Below are positions 50,058 through 59,098 of a stretch of DNA of 64,000 nt, piece after piece. Positions within the stretch are counted from its first letter, which is position 1. The number at the start of each line of letters is the position of its first letter. The notes beneath the pieces were generated by a model. It saw only the letters and a list, made by a program, of their open reading frames with translations, ran no database searches and was not told the DNA's origin. This DNA is from Bacillus safensis (GTDB lineage: Bacteria > Bacillota > Bacilli > Bacillales > Bacillaceae): the NCBI GenBank assembly GCA_030159235.1, contig BSBG01000001.1, positions 124,001 through 188,000 on the forward strand, written 5' to 3'. The position numbers were made by a program, and so were the translations under genes.

Positions 50058-50954
50058 TTATTTAGAAAACATCTCTTTTGCCTCATCCAATGCCATTTTA
50101 TTGCCTAGAGCTGAGTAATCGAGCCATGGCTGATCAGCAATCGGATAGACTTGGTTTTTCTTCACAGCTTTTAGACCCTTCCAAATCGGCGTCTTTTCTA
50201 ATTGCTTGAATGCCTGCTGCGCTTTATCATCACGGTTGACGACAACAAAGATAGCATCCGCATCATAGTCAGGAAGAACCTCTTGAGAAATCACTTCAAA
50301 TGGACGCTTGCTGTCCAGCTTTTTCACACCATCGACAGGAGTCAAGCCTAAATCCTCGTATAAAATAGGACCCATTGGACGCTTCATGCTAAATACGCGA
50401 AGCTCCTTTGCCGTCACACGGATCGCCATGACTTTTCCGTTTCCAATCTTTTTCTTGATGAGCGATTTGACTTCTTTTGCTTCTTGATTGTAATCCTTAA
50501 TATATTGATCGGCTTCTTTTTCTTTATTGACGTGTTTGGCGATTTTTTTCAAATGATCCCGCCATGTGCCATCATTTAAATTAAACACTTCCGTTTTGGC
50601 GATCTTCTTATATTTCGATAAGTCTTGTCCAGCTAATTCTTCATCAACATAAATGACATCTGGCTTTAACGCAAGAAGTGATTCCATATCTGGATCAGAT
50701 GCAATACCGAGCTTCTTCGTCTGACTCAGCTGTTTTTTCGCATGTGGAAGGAAATCTTTTAAGTCGCCTCCTACAACAGAGCCTACTGGCTTGATACCAA
50801 GCGCTAATAAGTCATTGGTTAAATGAATAGACAAGGAAGCAATCTTTGGTGTTCCATTGTCCTTTTGATTTGTTGTATTCTTTGTTTCCTGTTGTCCACA
50901 TGCGGCAAGCAATAGGAAACAGAGCGTTAATCCAAGCACTAGTAATTTTTTCAT
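50058..50954 (-). CDS. Iron-siderophore-binding lipoprotein (FeuA-like)
   Basis: A 298-residue lipoprotein: signal with lipobox LAAC (CFLLLAACGQQ) and a class III binding fold starting PKIASLSIHLTNDLLALGIKPVG, with the end TPIWKGLKAVKKNQVYPI seen in FeuA-type proteins. ATG 50954 follows AGAGGAA. The ligand is probably a catecholate or other ferric siderophore. Third gene behind two permeases under one Fur box. Confidence 0.83.
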   Translation of the reverse strand: MKKLLVLGLTLCFLLLAACGQQETKNTTNQKDNGTPKIASLSIHLTNDLLALGIKPVGSVVGGDLKDFLPHAKKQLSQTKKLGIASDPDMESLLALKPDVIYVDEELAGQDLSKYKKIAKTEVFNLNDGTWRDHLKKIAKHVNKEKEADQYIKDYNQEAKEVKSLIKKKIGNGKVMAIRVTAKELRVFSMKRPMGPILYEDLGLTPVDGVKKLDSKRPFEVISQEVLPDYDADAIFVVVNRDDKAQQAFKQLEKTPIWKGLKAVKKNQVYPIADQPWLDYSALGNKMALDEAKEMFSK

Positions 50955-50974
50955 GATGAGTTCCTCTTTCATGT

Positions 50975-51976
50975 TTATTTCGTTTTTGTCAATAAATAGA
51001 GAAAATATGGGGCTCCGATAAAGGCAACAACCACACCCGCTGGTATAGCATTTGGGGCAAAAATAGAACGTCCGATTGTATCGGCACTAACCAAAATCAA
51101 TAAGCCAAGCAGCGCACTAACCGGTAAAAAATACTGGTGCAATGAACCGACTAGCCGTCTGGCCAAATGCGGGGCGACGAGACCGATAAAGCCAATACCG
51201 CCTGTCATTGAAACACTTGCACTCGCCAAACCAACAGCTAAGATCAGCAGGACGAGGCGTTTACGCTGGACACGTACACCTACACTTGAGGCGACAGCAT
51301 CTCCTAATGTCAATGCATTGAGGGTGTTTGACTGCATCAGCGTAAGCGGCACAAGGCATACAATCCAAGGGAGAAGCGCTAGCACATGAATCCAATCTCT
51401 CCCCCAGACATTGCCCACAAGCCATCTTGAAGCAAACGTGTATGTATCCTCGTCCAGCTTCAATGACAAATATAAGGTGAGTGCACTAAATCCCGCAGCA
51501 ACCGCAATCCCAACTAAGATCAGCCGGATAGGAACAAGTCCTTCATGCCGGTCATATGCAAGAAGCACAATGATTAGTGCCGCAAGCAGTCCGCCGACAA
51601 ACGTAAAGAGCGGAATAAGAAGAGACGGATTACCTTCAAGTGCGTGAAAATACGTCACAAACACAATTAAGCCAAATGCCGCCCCTGCATTCAATCCAAT
51701 GATCCCAGGATCGGCCAGTGGATTACGGGATAAGCTCTGTAAAATGCCACCAGCAATGCCAAGACCAATGCCCGCCAGAATCGTCACTACGATCCGAGGC
51801 AGACGATAGTCAAACAGCACTGTTTCACTTTGAAAATCGCCAAAGCCAAATAACGTCTTGATGACCACGATAGGGTTTAATTTCAGCGTACCGGTATTTA
51901 AACTATACAGCACAACAGCCGCACTCAGGCAAAGCAAAACGACTGTCACAACAAGAGCACGCTGTTTCTCTTTCAT
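50975..51976 (-). CDS. Iron-siderophore permease (FecCD family), second
   Basis: A 333-residue FecCD permease with about ten hydrophobic segments and the family signatures GGILQSLSRNPLADPGIIGLNAGA and GGIGFIGLVAPHLARRLVG, quoted in part (SRNPLADPGIIGLNAGA). It overlaps the first permease by 4 bases. It pairs with that protein as a heterodimer. Confidence 0.88.
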   Translation of the reverse strand: MKEKQRALVVTVVLLCLSAAVVLYSLNTGTLKLNPIVVIKTLFGFGDFQSETVLFDYRLPRIVVTILAGIGLGIAGGILQSLSRNPLADPGIIGLNAGAAFGLIVFVTYFHALEGNPSLLIPLFTFVGGLLAALIIVLLAYDRHEGLVPIRLILVGIAVAAGFSALTLYLSLKLDEDTYTFASRWLVGNVWGRDWIHVLALLPWIVCLVPLTLMQSNTLNALTLGDAVASSVGVRVQRKRLVLLILAVGLASASVSMTGGIGFIGLVAPHLARRLVGSLHQYFLPVSALLGLLILVSADTIGRSIFAPNAIPAGVVVAFIGAPYFLYLLTKTK

Positions 51977-53025
51977 GACAGGTTCCTCCCTTCTTTTCTG
52001 GCAATATATAAGAAGAAAGGAACACCAACAAGCGCTACCATCACACCAATGGCAAGCTCTCTTGGCGGATTGACTGTGCGGCTGGCAAGGTCAGCAAAGA
52101 CAAGCAGCATAGCACCTAGTATCGCTGACATCGGAATGACGAAACGATAGTTTACACCAACCAGCTTTCGTGCGATATGCGGGATGACAAGGCCGACAAA
52201 CCCAATGGACCCGACTGCTGATACAGAAACCCCTGCTAATAAGACAGCAGCCGTCATTCCTAGTATTCGCACTTTTCGTGTTTTCACCCCTAAATTCGCC
52301 GCTACATCTTCACCGAGCGATAGCAATGACAGTGACCGCCCTAATAACATCGCCCATACGATCACAATTAGAATGACCGGGGCAAGAATGGTCAGCTGCG
52401 GCCATTTTACACCAGCCACCCCGCCCGCATACCAAAAAGCCAAATCCTGACTCAGGTCAAAATAAATCGCGATCCCAGAGCTGAGCGCATGAAGCAATGC
52501 GGCAACAACGGCTCCTGCTACTGTTAGGCGCAGCGGTGTCAATATGCCGCCAGCCGCCCCAATCGCAAAGATCAGCAGCGTACTGAGCACAGCACCGATA
52601 AAAGAAAAAAACATCAATGCCGAATAAGGCATTCCTGGGAAAAACGCAAAACAGAGAGCGACCACAAACATCGCACCGCCATTAATGCCTAAAATCCCGG
52701 CATCTGCCAGCGGATTTCTTGTGATGCCCTGCATGAGAGCACCCGCTACAGCAAATGCCGCTCCAACTAGAGCAGCCCCTAAAACACGAGGAAGTCTTAA
52801 TTCATGGATAATCTGCTGCTCTGTTACATTTGAATGGTAGTCAAATACAGCTGTCCAAACCGTTTGCAGGGACAATGTTTTTGCACCGTATGACACAGCA
52901 AAAAACATGACAGCCGCTAGACCAATGACCGCGAGAAAAAATATCAAAAAAAACAGAATATGTGATGATCGTTTTTGTTGAGGTGTTCGCTTATCCTGCA
53001 AAATCGGTGTCATCCTTTTCTTCAT
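51973..53025 (-). CDS. Iron-siderophore permease (FecCD family), first
   Basis: A 350-residue FecCD permease with a basic N-terminus (about 25 residues) and ten hydrophobic segments; TRNPLADAGILGINGGA and VGSIGFVGLVIPHIARKLVG mark the family. The ribosome site is poor, so the start may be a few codons later (ATG at 53013). No ATPase gene follows in this operon, so a shared ATPase such as YusV in B. subtilis probably powers it. Confidence 0.86.
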   Translation of the reverse strand: MKKRMTPILQDKRTPQQKRSSHILFFLIFFLAVIGLAAVMFFAVSYGAKTLSLQTVWTAVFDYHSNVTEQQIIHELRLPRVLGAALVGAAFAVAGALMQGITRNPLADAGILGINGGAMFVVALCFAFFPGMPYSALMFFSFIGAVLSTLLIFAIGAAGGILTPLRLTVAGAVVAALLHALSSGIAIYFDLSQDLAFWYAGGVAGVKWPQLTILAPVILIVIVWAMLLGRSLSLLSLGEDVAANLGVKTRKVRILGMTAAVLLAGVSVSAVGSIGFVGLVIPHIARKLVGVNYRFVIPMSAILGAMLLVFADLASRTVNPPRELAIGVMVALVGVPFFLYIARKEGRNLS

Positions 53026-53043
53026 TAAAAGTCAATTTGAAAA

Positions 53044-53092
53044 TGAGAATCATAATCATCAAAATTATAGCCGCCAGTCTCTAAAAAATCAA
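53044..53092 (-). promoter_or_regulatory. Promoter and Fur box of the siderophore uptake operon
   Basis: On the minus strand TTGATT (plus 53087-53092) and TATAAT (plus 53064-53069) are spaced by 17 bases; TGATTATGATTCTCA (plus 53044-53058) follows and matches the Fur 7-1-7 consensus at 13 of 15 positions. Confidence 0.83.
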
Positions 53093-53205
53093 TGTACGCC
53101 CTATTTTTTAATTAATAAAGGTATGTGCGGGGCAGCGAGATGAGAGGTTCTATTTTTCGCTTGGAACAATCTATCATTTTTTCTTATAGTTTAATAGGAA
53201 AATAG

Positions 53206-53235
53206 TTGACATTTCGCATGAATATCCCCTAAAAT
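53206..53235 (+). promoter_or_regulatory. Promoter of pdaC
   Basis: TTGACA at 53206-53211 and TAAAAT at 53230-53235 are spaced by 18 bases, about 90 bases upstream of the pdaC start. Confidence 0.7.
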
Positions 53236-53324
53236 TACAAAAGTAAGTCAAATGTTATAAAAATATTACAAACAGATGTCAAACTGATAAAGAATGACCC
53301 GTCATGAGAGGAGATTTGAACGTT

Positions 53325-54734
53325 GTGTCAGTAAAGGGAAAATGGAGTATCGTCCTATTTGCACTTGCGGCCGTCATTGGAGCAGTTGCATTCTTCCAAA
53401 ACCAACAAGCAAGCGGTACGGAGAAGAAAAATGTAAAGCAGGATACAAACTATGAAAACGTAGAAATTGTCACTCTCGTAAATGACGGGAAATTTATGAG
53501 ATATGCAGTCAACTATCCTCTTTTTCATCAAAAAAAGCTAGATGACAAGATTCAAAGCTATGCCAATTCAGCATTAGAGCATTTCAAAAAGACATTCAGT
53601 GAAGCAAAGGATATTGATGAAAATAAACGCTATGAACTGAATATTGATTATGATATGGTGCATTATGCGAAGCAGTCTGCTGCCATTCGTTTTACAACCT
53701 ATACGTATACTGGCCAGCAAAAGGGAACCACCAATCATCTAACGATTAACTATGATTTTCAGAAAAAAACCTTCCTTAACACAAAAGATTTATTTCTGCC
53801 TAAAGCCAATTATTTGAAGAAATTATCCTACATTACATATACGGAGCTTCGAAAGGACAAAACTTTATCTAAGGATCTGCCTCTCCTTCAGAAAGGAACT
53901 GCCCCTACTGCTCAAAACTTCAGCCAATTTGCCTTGAAAGATAAATATGTGGAATTTTATTTTCCAGCTTCTCAAGTAGCCGCAGAGGATCTTGGTCCGC
54001 AAACGCTCGCAATCAAAAAGACGCTGCTGAAAGACATGATGAAGCCAGAGTATATGAATAAAACCAAAAATAAAAATGAAATGAAAGAACCGAACCCGAA
54101 AAGAAAAGCCGTCAAGCTGCCGCAAAAATCAAAGCTTGATCCAAATAAAAAAGCGATCGCACTCACATTTGATGATGGTCCAAATCCAGCGACAACCTCA
54201 AAAATTTTAGATGCCCTGAAGGCGAATAAAGGACATGCCACCTTTTTCGTATTAGGCAGCAGGGTGCAATATTATCCTGGAATGCTTGCTGACATTTTAA
54301 AAGGCGGGAATGAGATCGGAAACCATTCTTACAATCATCCTTTATTAACAAGACTACCTTTAAAACAAGCCGTGAAACAAGTGAAGGACACCCAGCAGCT
54401 GATTGAGAAGGCGAGCGGATATACACCGACGCACTTTAGACCGCCATATGGTGGAACAAACCAAAACATCAATCAGGCGATTGGGATGAAGGTCTCGTTG
54501 TGGGATGTTGATCCTGAGGATTGGAAAATCCGCAACAGCCAGCAGATCACAAGCCACGTTCTTTCACATGCAGCAGATGGAAGAACCGTGTTAATGCACG
54601 ATATTTATGACAGCTCAGCTCAAGCAGCAGTAAAGATCATCCATGAACTCACCAAACAAGGCTACCAGCTGGTGACAGTGAGTGAACTTGAACAATTAAA
54701 GAAGGAACGACAAGAACAGCCCCCTATGCAGTAG
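53325..54734 (+). CDS. pdaC: Peptidoglycan N-acetylmuramic acid deacetylase PdaC
   Basis: A 469-residue exported protein: N-terminal membrane anchor (about 7-24), a DUF4163/DUF3298 domain (about 40-235) and a C-terminal NodB deacetylase domain. All NodB motifs are intact: TFDDGPNPAT, the zinc HSYNHP, RPPYGG, DVDPEDW and VLMHDIY. B. subtilis PdaC (YjeA) deacetylates MurNAc and gives lysozyme resistance. GTG 53325 is preferred because the AGGAG site lies inside the longer frame that starts at 53304. Confidence 0.88.
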   Translation: MSVKGKWSIVLFALAAVIGAVAFFQNQQASGTEKKNVKQDTNYENVEIVTLVNDGKFMRYAVNYPLFHQKKLDDKIQSYANSALEHFKKTFSEAKDIDENKRYELNIDYDMVHYAKQSAAIRFTTYTYTGQQKGTTNHLTINYDFQKKTFLNTKDLFLPKANYLKKLSYITYTELRKDKTLSKDLPLLQKGTAPTAQNFSQFALKDKYVEFYFPASQVAAEDLGPQTLAIKKTLLKDMMKPEYMNKTKNKNEMKEPNPKRKAVKLPQKSKLDPNKKAIALTFDDGPNPATTSKILDALKANKGHATFFVLGSRVQYYPGMLADILKGGNEIGNHSYNHPLLTRLPLKQAVKQVKDTQQLIEKASGYTPTHFRPPYGGTNQNINQAIGMKVSLWDVDPEDWKIRNSQQITSHVLSHAADGRTVLMHDIYDSSAQAAVKIIHELTKQGYQLVTVSELEQLKKERQEQPPMQ

Positions 54735-54755
54735 ACACAGGGGGTTTCTTTTATG
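54716..54755 (+). terminator. Terminator of pdaC
   Basis: CCCCCT and AGGGGG pair across the pdaC stop codon and are followed by TTTCTTTT on the plus strand. Confidence 0.75.
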
Positions 54756-56310
54756 ACTCCAAAAACTTTTTTTGCTTCAATAAGGCTTGAAATGTTTCTT
54801 CAAGCTCTTCCGACGGCTCAATACTTAAACGGCTGAGCACTTCAGACAGCTGCATATCAATTAACAAAAGCTCCTCCTCTCTTTGGGTAACAGCAGGTTT
54901 TTCTTCCTTTTGTTTATAAGCTTCATATGTGCCGTCAAATCCGACAATGCGTTCTTCGTGAACATGAAAAATGCGAGTGGCCACCTGCTCAATCAATGTG
55001 CGATCGTGGGAAACAAACACAACGGTCCCTGGATAATCCTTTAATAGACCTTCAAGCGCTTCAACTGCAGCCAGATCTAAAAAGTTCGTCGGTTCATCTA
55101 GCATGAGCACATTGGCATCACTGACGAGTAAGGACGCAAGCATGGTCTTCACCCGTTCTCCCCCGCTTAATACCCCAACAGGCTTATGCACATCATCCCC
55201 ACGAAAACCAAGTCTCGCTAAAACCGTTCGAACCACTGTCTCATCTTGAACCGCCTCTTTCAGCGCATTTTGTAGAATGGATTCGTCTAGCTTCAGCCCT
55301 GACAGATCCTGACGAAAATATGCTAGTTTGGCAGCCTCTGAGCGAGCAATCCTGGGATGTCCATTCACTAGCATTTGAAGAAATGTCGTTTTGCCGCTCC
55401 CGTTTTTTCCGATAATGGCGATTTTATCTCCGCCTCTCACTTCCACATTCGCCTGCTTCCAAAGCACTTTATCGCCAGCCTTGCCATCTACATGTTTCAC
55501 TCTTAAAATGGTACGGCTAGCAACTTCCTTCATCGTATGCTGCGTCATTTGGAGGGGCTGAATGTCTTTTACCTTCTCAACCTTTTCTAATTTCTCCATC
55601 CTTGTTTCAATAGATTTAGCTGTTTTTTGCAGCTTTTTTTGTTTATTTGCATAGTAGGGCTTTGCAATTTTAGGCCCTGAGGATTTCACCTTTTGGGAAG
55701 GCTTTGTCGCTTTGTCAGCCTTTTTCTTTTTCTTTTCGAGCGCATGCTCTAACTGTTTTTTCTTTTGTGTATAAGCTTCGTACGCTTCCACCTGCTGACG
55801 ATGTGCCAGCTCTTTTTGCTGTGCAAAATGCGTATAATTACCTTTGTATTGATGAAGCTGCCCTTGATCAAGCTCCCAAATCTCCGTACATACCACATCT
55901 AAAAAAGCACGATCATGTGAAACAACAATGAGAGCACCTTGATAATGACGCAACTTTTCTTCCAGCCACTCAATATGTTCTGTATCCAAATGAGTTGTCG
56001 GTTCATCTGCTAATAAAAGGGCAGATGGCTGGCTTAATGCTCTTTCAATATAAGTCTGGGTCATCTCGCCACCACTCTGTCTGCCATCTGCTTGTTTCAG
56101 CTGAGGAAGCAGCGTACAGGTCGTTGTCGCGGCAAATATGCCGCTGTCTGGTTTTTCCTGCCCCGCCAGCACATGCAATAAAGTTGTTTTCCCGCTGCCA
56201 TTTGTCCCTACAAGACCAATGCGGTCACCTTGATGGATGGCTAGCTCCTCAATATCAAATAACAAGCGATCCTTTCGAAATACCTTTAACTGATTGGCTT
56301 TTAATAACAT
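54751..56310 (-). CDS. vmlR: ABC-F ribosome protection protein VmlR
   Basis: A 519-residue ABC-F protein with two ATPase domains (Walker A GTNGSGKT at about 35-42 and GKNGSGKT in the second half; signatures QSGGE and LSGGE; both with DEPT) joined by a long lysine-rich linker (about 190-270) that in VmlR reaches the peptidyl-transferase centre. No membrane segments. VmlR protects ribosomes from lincosamides, streptogramin A and pleuromutilins. ATG 56310 follows AAAGGAGAGG; the longer frame upstream runs through the attenuator and is not used. Expression is set by a leader peptide and terminator. Confidence 0.88.
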   Translation of the reverse strand: MLLKANQLKVFRKDRLLFDIEELAIHQGDRIGLVGTNGSGKTTLLHVLAGQEKPDSGIFAATTTCTLLPQLKQADGRQSGGEMTQTYIERALSQPSALLLADEPTTHLDTEHIEWLEEKLRHYQGALIVVSHDRAFLDVVCTEIWELDQGQLHQYKGNYTHFAQQKELAHRQQVEAYEAYTQKKKQLEHALEKKKKKADKATKPSQKVKSSGPKIAKPYYANKQKKLQKTAKSIETRMEKLEKVEKVKDIQPLQMTQHTMKEVASRTILRVKHVDGKAGDKVLWKQANVEVRGGDKIAIIGKNGSGKTTFLQMLVNGHPRIARSEAAKLAYFRQDLSGLKLDESILQNALKEAVQDETVVRTVLARLGFRGDDVHKPVGVLSGGERVKTMLASLLVSDANVLMLDEPTNFLDLAAVEALEGLLKDYPGTVVFVSHDRTLIEQVATRIFHVHEERIVGFDGTYEAYKQKEEKPAVTQREEELLLIDMQLSEVLSRLSIEPSEELEETFQALLKQKKFLES

Positions 56311-56329
56311 CCAATCCTCTCCTTTCGTA

Positions 56330-56443
56330 TCAGGAGACATGAAAAAGCCTCCCATTCTCAGAATAGGAGGCATAATGGTGTACAAAAATAAGCGGATTGA
56401 TCCAGTGTGATGTGCCGTTCACATTTGAACACACACATCCCAC
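56330..56443 (-). CDS. vmlR leader peptide (regulatory upstream ORF)
   Basis: A 37-codon ORF in the vmlR leader with a GTG start at 56443 and an excellent ribosome site GAGGTGAT 6 bases upstream; it ends at TGA 56330, 20 bases before the vmlR start. Its middle codes for WINPLIFVHHY; IFV recalls the drug-dependent stalling motif of erm leader peptides. Codons 25-32 make up the terminator hairpin. Ribosome stalling near codons 17-24 would cover its left arm and let transcription continue into vmlR. Confidence 0.72.
   Translation of the reverse strand: MGCVCSNVNGTSHWINPLIFVHHYASYSENGRLFHVS
56343..56371 (-). terminator. vmlR attenuator terminator
   Basis: On the minus strand GCCTCCTATTCTGAGAATGG and the following GAGGC fold into a nearly perfect hairpin followed by TTTTTC, upstream of vmlR and inside the leader peptide ORF. 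Confidence 0.88.
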
Positions 56444-56510
56444 GTATCAATCACCTCATTCTTTGATTCCCAAGCTGTACCATCCTATTCCGAAGCTAAA
56501 AAATGAAAAC

Positions 56511-56656
56511 GTAACAAACATGGCAAACCGATCGTTTGCTCACTGCCTTCGTTCGTTCATTTTGCTTACAGGTCATAGGATTAGTACTTCATTGCATTGG
56601 GTCACCCTTCCGTCGTTTGTTACGTATACGATAAAAGATTGGTTATTTTTTGTCAA
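56511..56656 (-). promoter_or_regulatory. vmlR promoter and structured 5' leader
   Basis: On the minus strand TTGACA (plus 56651-56656) and TATCGT (plus 56628-56633) are spaced by 17 bases. The RNA would begin near 56621, where GTAACAAAC (plus 56615-56623) can pair with GTTTGTTAC (plus 56511-56519); inside lies the stem GCAAAC/GTTTGC (plus 56523-56539). The whole gap from 56311 to 56702 is therefore promoter and about 310 bases of leader RNA. Confidence 0.6.
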
Positions 56657-56702
56657 GTAAAGTCCCAATTAAATAGGTCAGCTACCTTTGAAAAAACTCC
56701 AC

Positions 56703-57869
56703 CTATTGAGTCTGTTTTACTTGAATGAATTGATCGATCACCCGTAATGCTTTTTCTGTCCCCCCTGCTGTTTGGAAGCTTTCTTCAATTTTCTCAATCC
56801 CCGTCCGGTATGAATCACTGCCTAGAACCGACTCAACCGTTTCTCTTAGTTGCTTTGCCGTTAAGTGTTCTTTATCCAGTGCACGGGCAGCAGATAATTC
56901 AGTTAGCCTTTGTGCCACCATTGGCTGATCTTTGTCGATCGGAATCACAACCATCGGAACGTGGTAATGAATGCCTTCATTGACACTGTTCATCCCGCCG
57001 TGCGTCACAAACACATCTGTCCGTTCGAGTACTTCAAGCTGCGGCACATAAGGCTCGATCAGAAAATGAGAAGGCGCCTCTTCTAAGAGAGAGCGATCCA
57101 CTTTTTCACCTGTTGCGAGGATGACTTTTCCATCAAAGTCTGCAAAGGCATCAATACACAGATTGAAAAATGCTTCCGTATCCCCAAGAACTGTACCCAT
57201 GGAAATAAAGACGACCTTTTCTTGCTCGAGTGCTTCCAGCGGAAAATGGTGCTGATCGGCTCTTTTTAGAAAGCTCGGTCCAATGAAGACAAACGATTCG
57301 TTCACTGCATCGACAGACGGCTGAAAATATTCACTTGTATATACGATATTCAGTTCTCCACGGTTTTTCATGAATTGCATCAAACGCGTTGGCTGAACGC
57401 CAAAACGCTCTTGTATTTTTTCTAACAGATGATCGGCTTTCTCATCTTTTTTGTATAAAGGCGTGTCAAAATGTGCCTCTTGCAGCACAAAAGATGGGTT
57501 GGAACCGATGCTCGGAATGTGTAAGTAATCTCGAACAAGCTCCCCTGCCCCAAACATATCAAAGTAGACAAAATCAAATGAATGCTTCTCGGAAAGTGTT
57601 TCCACTACCTCTAAAATATCAAATGATGTTTGCAGCATAGCATGGAAGAATGGCTGCATCGTATCTATATGACCTTCATCCACATGTAATGTCCGAATAT
57701 AGTCTGGAGTTATATGTACGTGAGCGCCTAAACGTTTGATTCGTTCCTCATAATGTACTGTTGTGACCGCATGAACTTCATCTCCTCGATCCGCCCAAGC
57801 TTTGATAATTCCTAACATGGGGTTCACATGTCCTTCAGCTGGAAACGCAATCAATAAAATCTTTGCCAC
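56703..57869 (-). CDS. MGT-type UDP-glycosyltransferase (YjiC/YojK-like)
   Basis: A 388-residue GT1 glycosyltransferase. The N-terminal FPAEGHVNPML loop holds the catalytic His, and the sugar-donor motif FVTHGGMNSVNEGIHYHVPM with PIDKDQPMVAQR lies at about 300-338. Relatives glucosylate macrolides, flavonoids and other aglycones. The gene follows vmlR's promoter region on the same strand and has its own start after GGAGGG. Natural substrate unknown. Confidence 0.87.
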   Translation of the reverse strand: MAKILLIAFPAEGHVNPMLGIIKAWADRGDEVHAVTTVHYEERIKRLGAHVHITPDYIRTLHVDEGHIDTMQPFFHAMLQTSFDILEVVETLSEKHSFDFVYFDMFGAGELVRDYLHIPSIGSNPSFVLQEAHFDTPLYKKDEKADHLLEKIQERFGVQPTRLMQFMKNRGELNIVYTSEYFQPSVDAVNESFVFIGPSFLKRADQHHFPLEALEQEKVVFISMGTVLGDTEAFFNLCIDAFADFDGKVILATGEKVDRSLLEEAPSHFLIEPYVPQLEVLERTDVFVTHGGMNSVNEGIHYHVPMVVIPIDKDQPMVAQRLTELSAARALDKEHLTAKQLRETVESVLGSDSYRTGIEKIEESFQTAGGTEKALRVIDQFIQVKQTQ

Positions 57870-58002
57870 AAGAAATCCCTCCTCATTGTCAATTCCCTTC
57901 CATGTTAATCATATACAGACAGCCAGCTCAACAAATACGCCTGAAAAGAGCTGAAATGAGTCTTATGGCCAGTATTTTAAGAGGATAACAGAAAAAAGAC
58001 AA

Positions 58003-58032
58003 AGCCTCCTATTAAGCGCTTTGTCTTTTTTC
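58003..58032 (-). terminator. Terminator of the orphan siderophore-binding gene
   Basis: AAAAGACAAAG and CTTTGTCTTTT pair with a 14-base loop and T-runs on both strands. Confidence 0.85.
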
Positions 58033-58034
58033 TA

Positions 58035-58934
58035 TTATTTTTTGAGCAGCATTTCTTTAAACGCAGCAGACTGTTTTTCAATTGAGATTGGATCCGCATA
58101 GATAAATTCATTTATTGAATAGTACAGGACATGTCCTTGTTTCACTGCTTGATTCTTCTTCCATACACCGCTGTTTGTGATATCAAGATTCGGTGCTTTT
58201 CCATCCTTTGTCGGTACAAGTAAATAGTCACCTGTATACTGGTTCATCTCTTCTAATGAAATACCGAGATAGCCTTCTTTCGGAAGAGCTTTTTCTGCCT
58301 TTTCAGGCAAGCTGAATCCATATCCTTGATAGATGACTTCCCCGCCGCGTCCAAAATCTGTACCAAATAAGTAGACTTGCTTTGGCTGGACGTCCATAAT
58401 GGAGAACGTCTTGTCATCACCAATTTTTGCTTTGACCTCTTTGCCATCTTTTTTCAGCTGCTCGTCCATTTCTTTTATTTGTTTTTTCGCTAATGCTTCT
58501 TTTCCAAGAATCTTTCCGATTTCAATATGCATCTCTTTGAAGCTGTGTTCACTTGTTGTGAAAGTGATCGTTTTTGCGATTTTTTTATATTTTTCAACTT
58601 GATCATTTTGTGAATATGCAATGATGAGATCAGGCTTCAGCTTAGCGATTGCCTCCACATTTTCCATCGGCACCCGCTTCACACCTGTTTCATCTAAAAA
58701 GGATGATTTAGGATAAACATCTGTCATACCAACAGGTGTCACACCTAACTTTTTAAAGTTCCCAAGCTGCGCTGTTAACACTACAATTCGCTTCGGCTTG
58801 GCAGGAATGGTGATCTTTTCACCCGTTTCCTTTGTATATGTACGCGTACTAGCTGCTTGCTCTTTATTCTCTTTCTGCCCGCATGCCACTAACAGCAGTG
58901 CCAGCAGACTGACTAGCCAAATCATTTTTTTCAC
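58035..58934 (-). CDS. Orphan ferric-siderophore-binding lipoprotein
   Basis: A 299-residue lipoprotein: lipobox LLVAC at about residues 14-18 and a class III periplasmic-binding fold (KPKRIVVLTAQLGNFKKLGV, KLKPDLIIAYSQND). No permease or ATPase is adjacent, so it must dock to a permease encoded elsewhere, as several B. subtilis siderophore-binding proteins do. GTG start at 58934. A Fur box lies directly upstream. Confidence 0.85.
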   Translation of the reverse strand: MKKMIWLVSLLALLLVACGQKENKEQAASTRTYTKETGEKITIPAKPKRIVVLTAQLGNFKKLGVTPVGMTDVYPKSSFLDETGVKRVPMENVEAIAKLKPDLIIAYSQNDQVEKYKKIAKTITFTTSEHSFKEMHIEIGKILGKEALAKKQIKEMDEQLKKDGKEVKAKIGDDKTFSIMDVQPKQVYLFGTDFGRGGEVIYQGYGFSLPEKAEKALPKEGYLGISLEEMNQYTGDYLLVPTKDGKAPNLDITNSGVWKKNQAVKQGHVLYYSINEFIYADPISIEKQSAAFKEMLLKK

Positions 58935-58954
58935 TTACAAAACCACCTTCAATT

Positions 58955-58975
58955 GAGAATGATTATTAATTATAG
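58955..58975 (-). promoter_or_regulatory. Promoter and Fur box of the orphan binding protein
   Basis: A TATAAT (plus 58970-58975) preceded by TGC on the minus strand is an extended -10 box. Immediately after it, plus-strand TGAGAATGATTATTA (58955-58969) matches the palindromic Fur consensus at 13 of 15 positions. Confidence 0.8.
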
Positions 58976-59035
58976 CATAAATAAACAATCAAAATTGAAA
59001 AATTTTAAAAGTGAAGGATACTTATGTTTAAACGA

Positions 59036-59062
59036 AAAAACCCTCTCCAAAGGAGAGGGTTT
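59036..59062 (-). terminator. Terminator of tRNA-Arg
   Basis: AACCCTCTCC and GGAGAGGGTT pair around AAA; on the minus strand TTTTTTCG follows. It lies 37 bases after the tRNA 3' end. Confidence 0.88.
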
Positions 59063-59098
59063 CATGAGACCTTTATCTATCGTCAGCAAGGTCGAGTA

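Noticed and set aside
56311-56385. N-terminal extension of VmlR
   Set aside because: The longer frame passes through the terminator hairpin and its ribosome site; the known family N-terminus begins at 56310.
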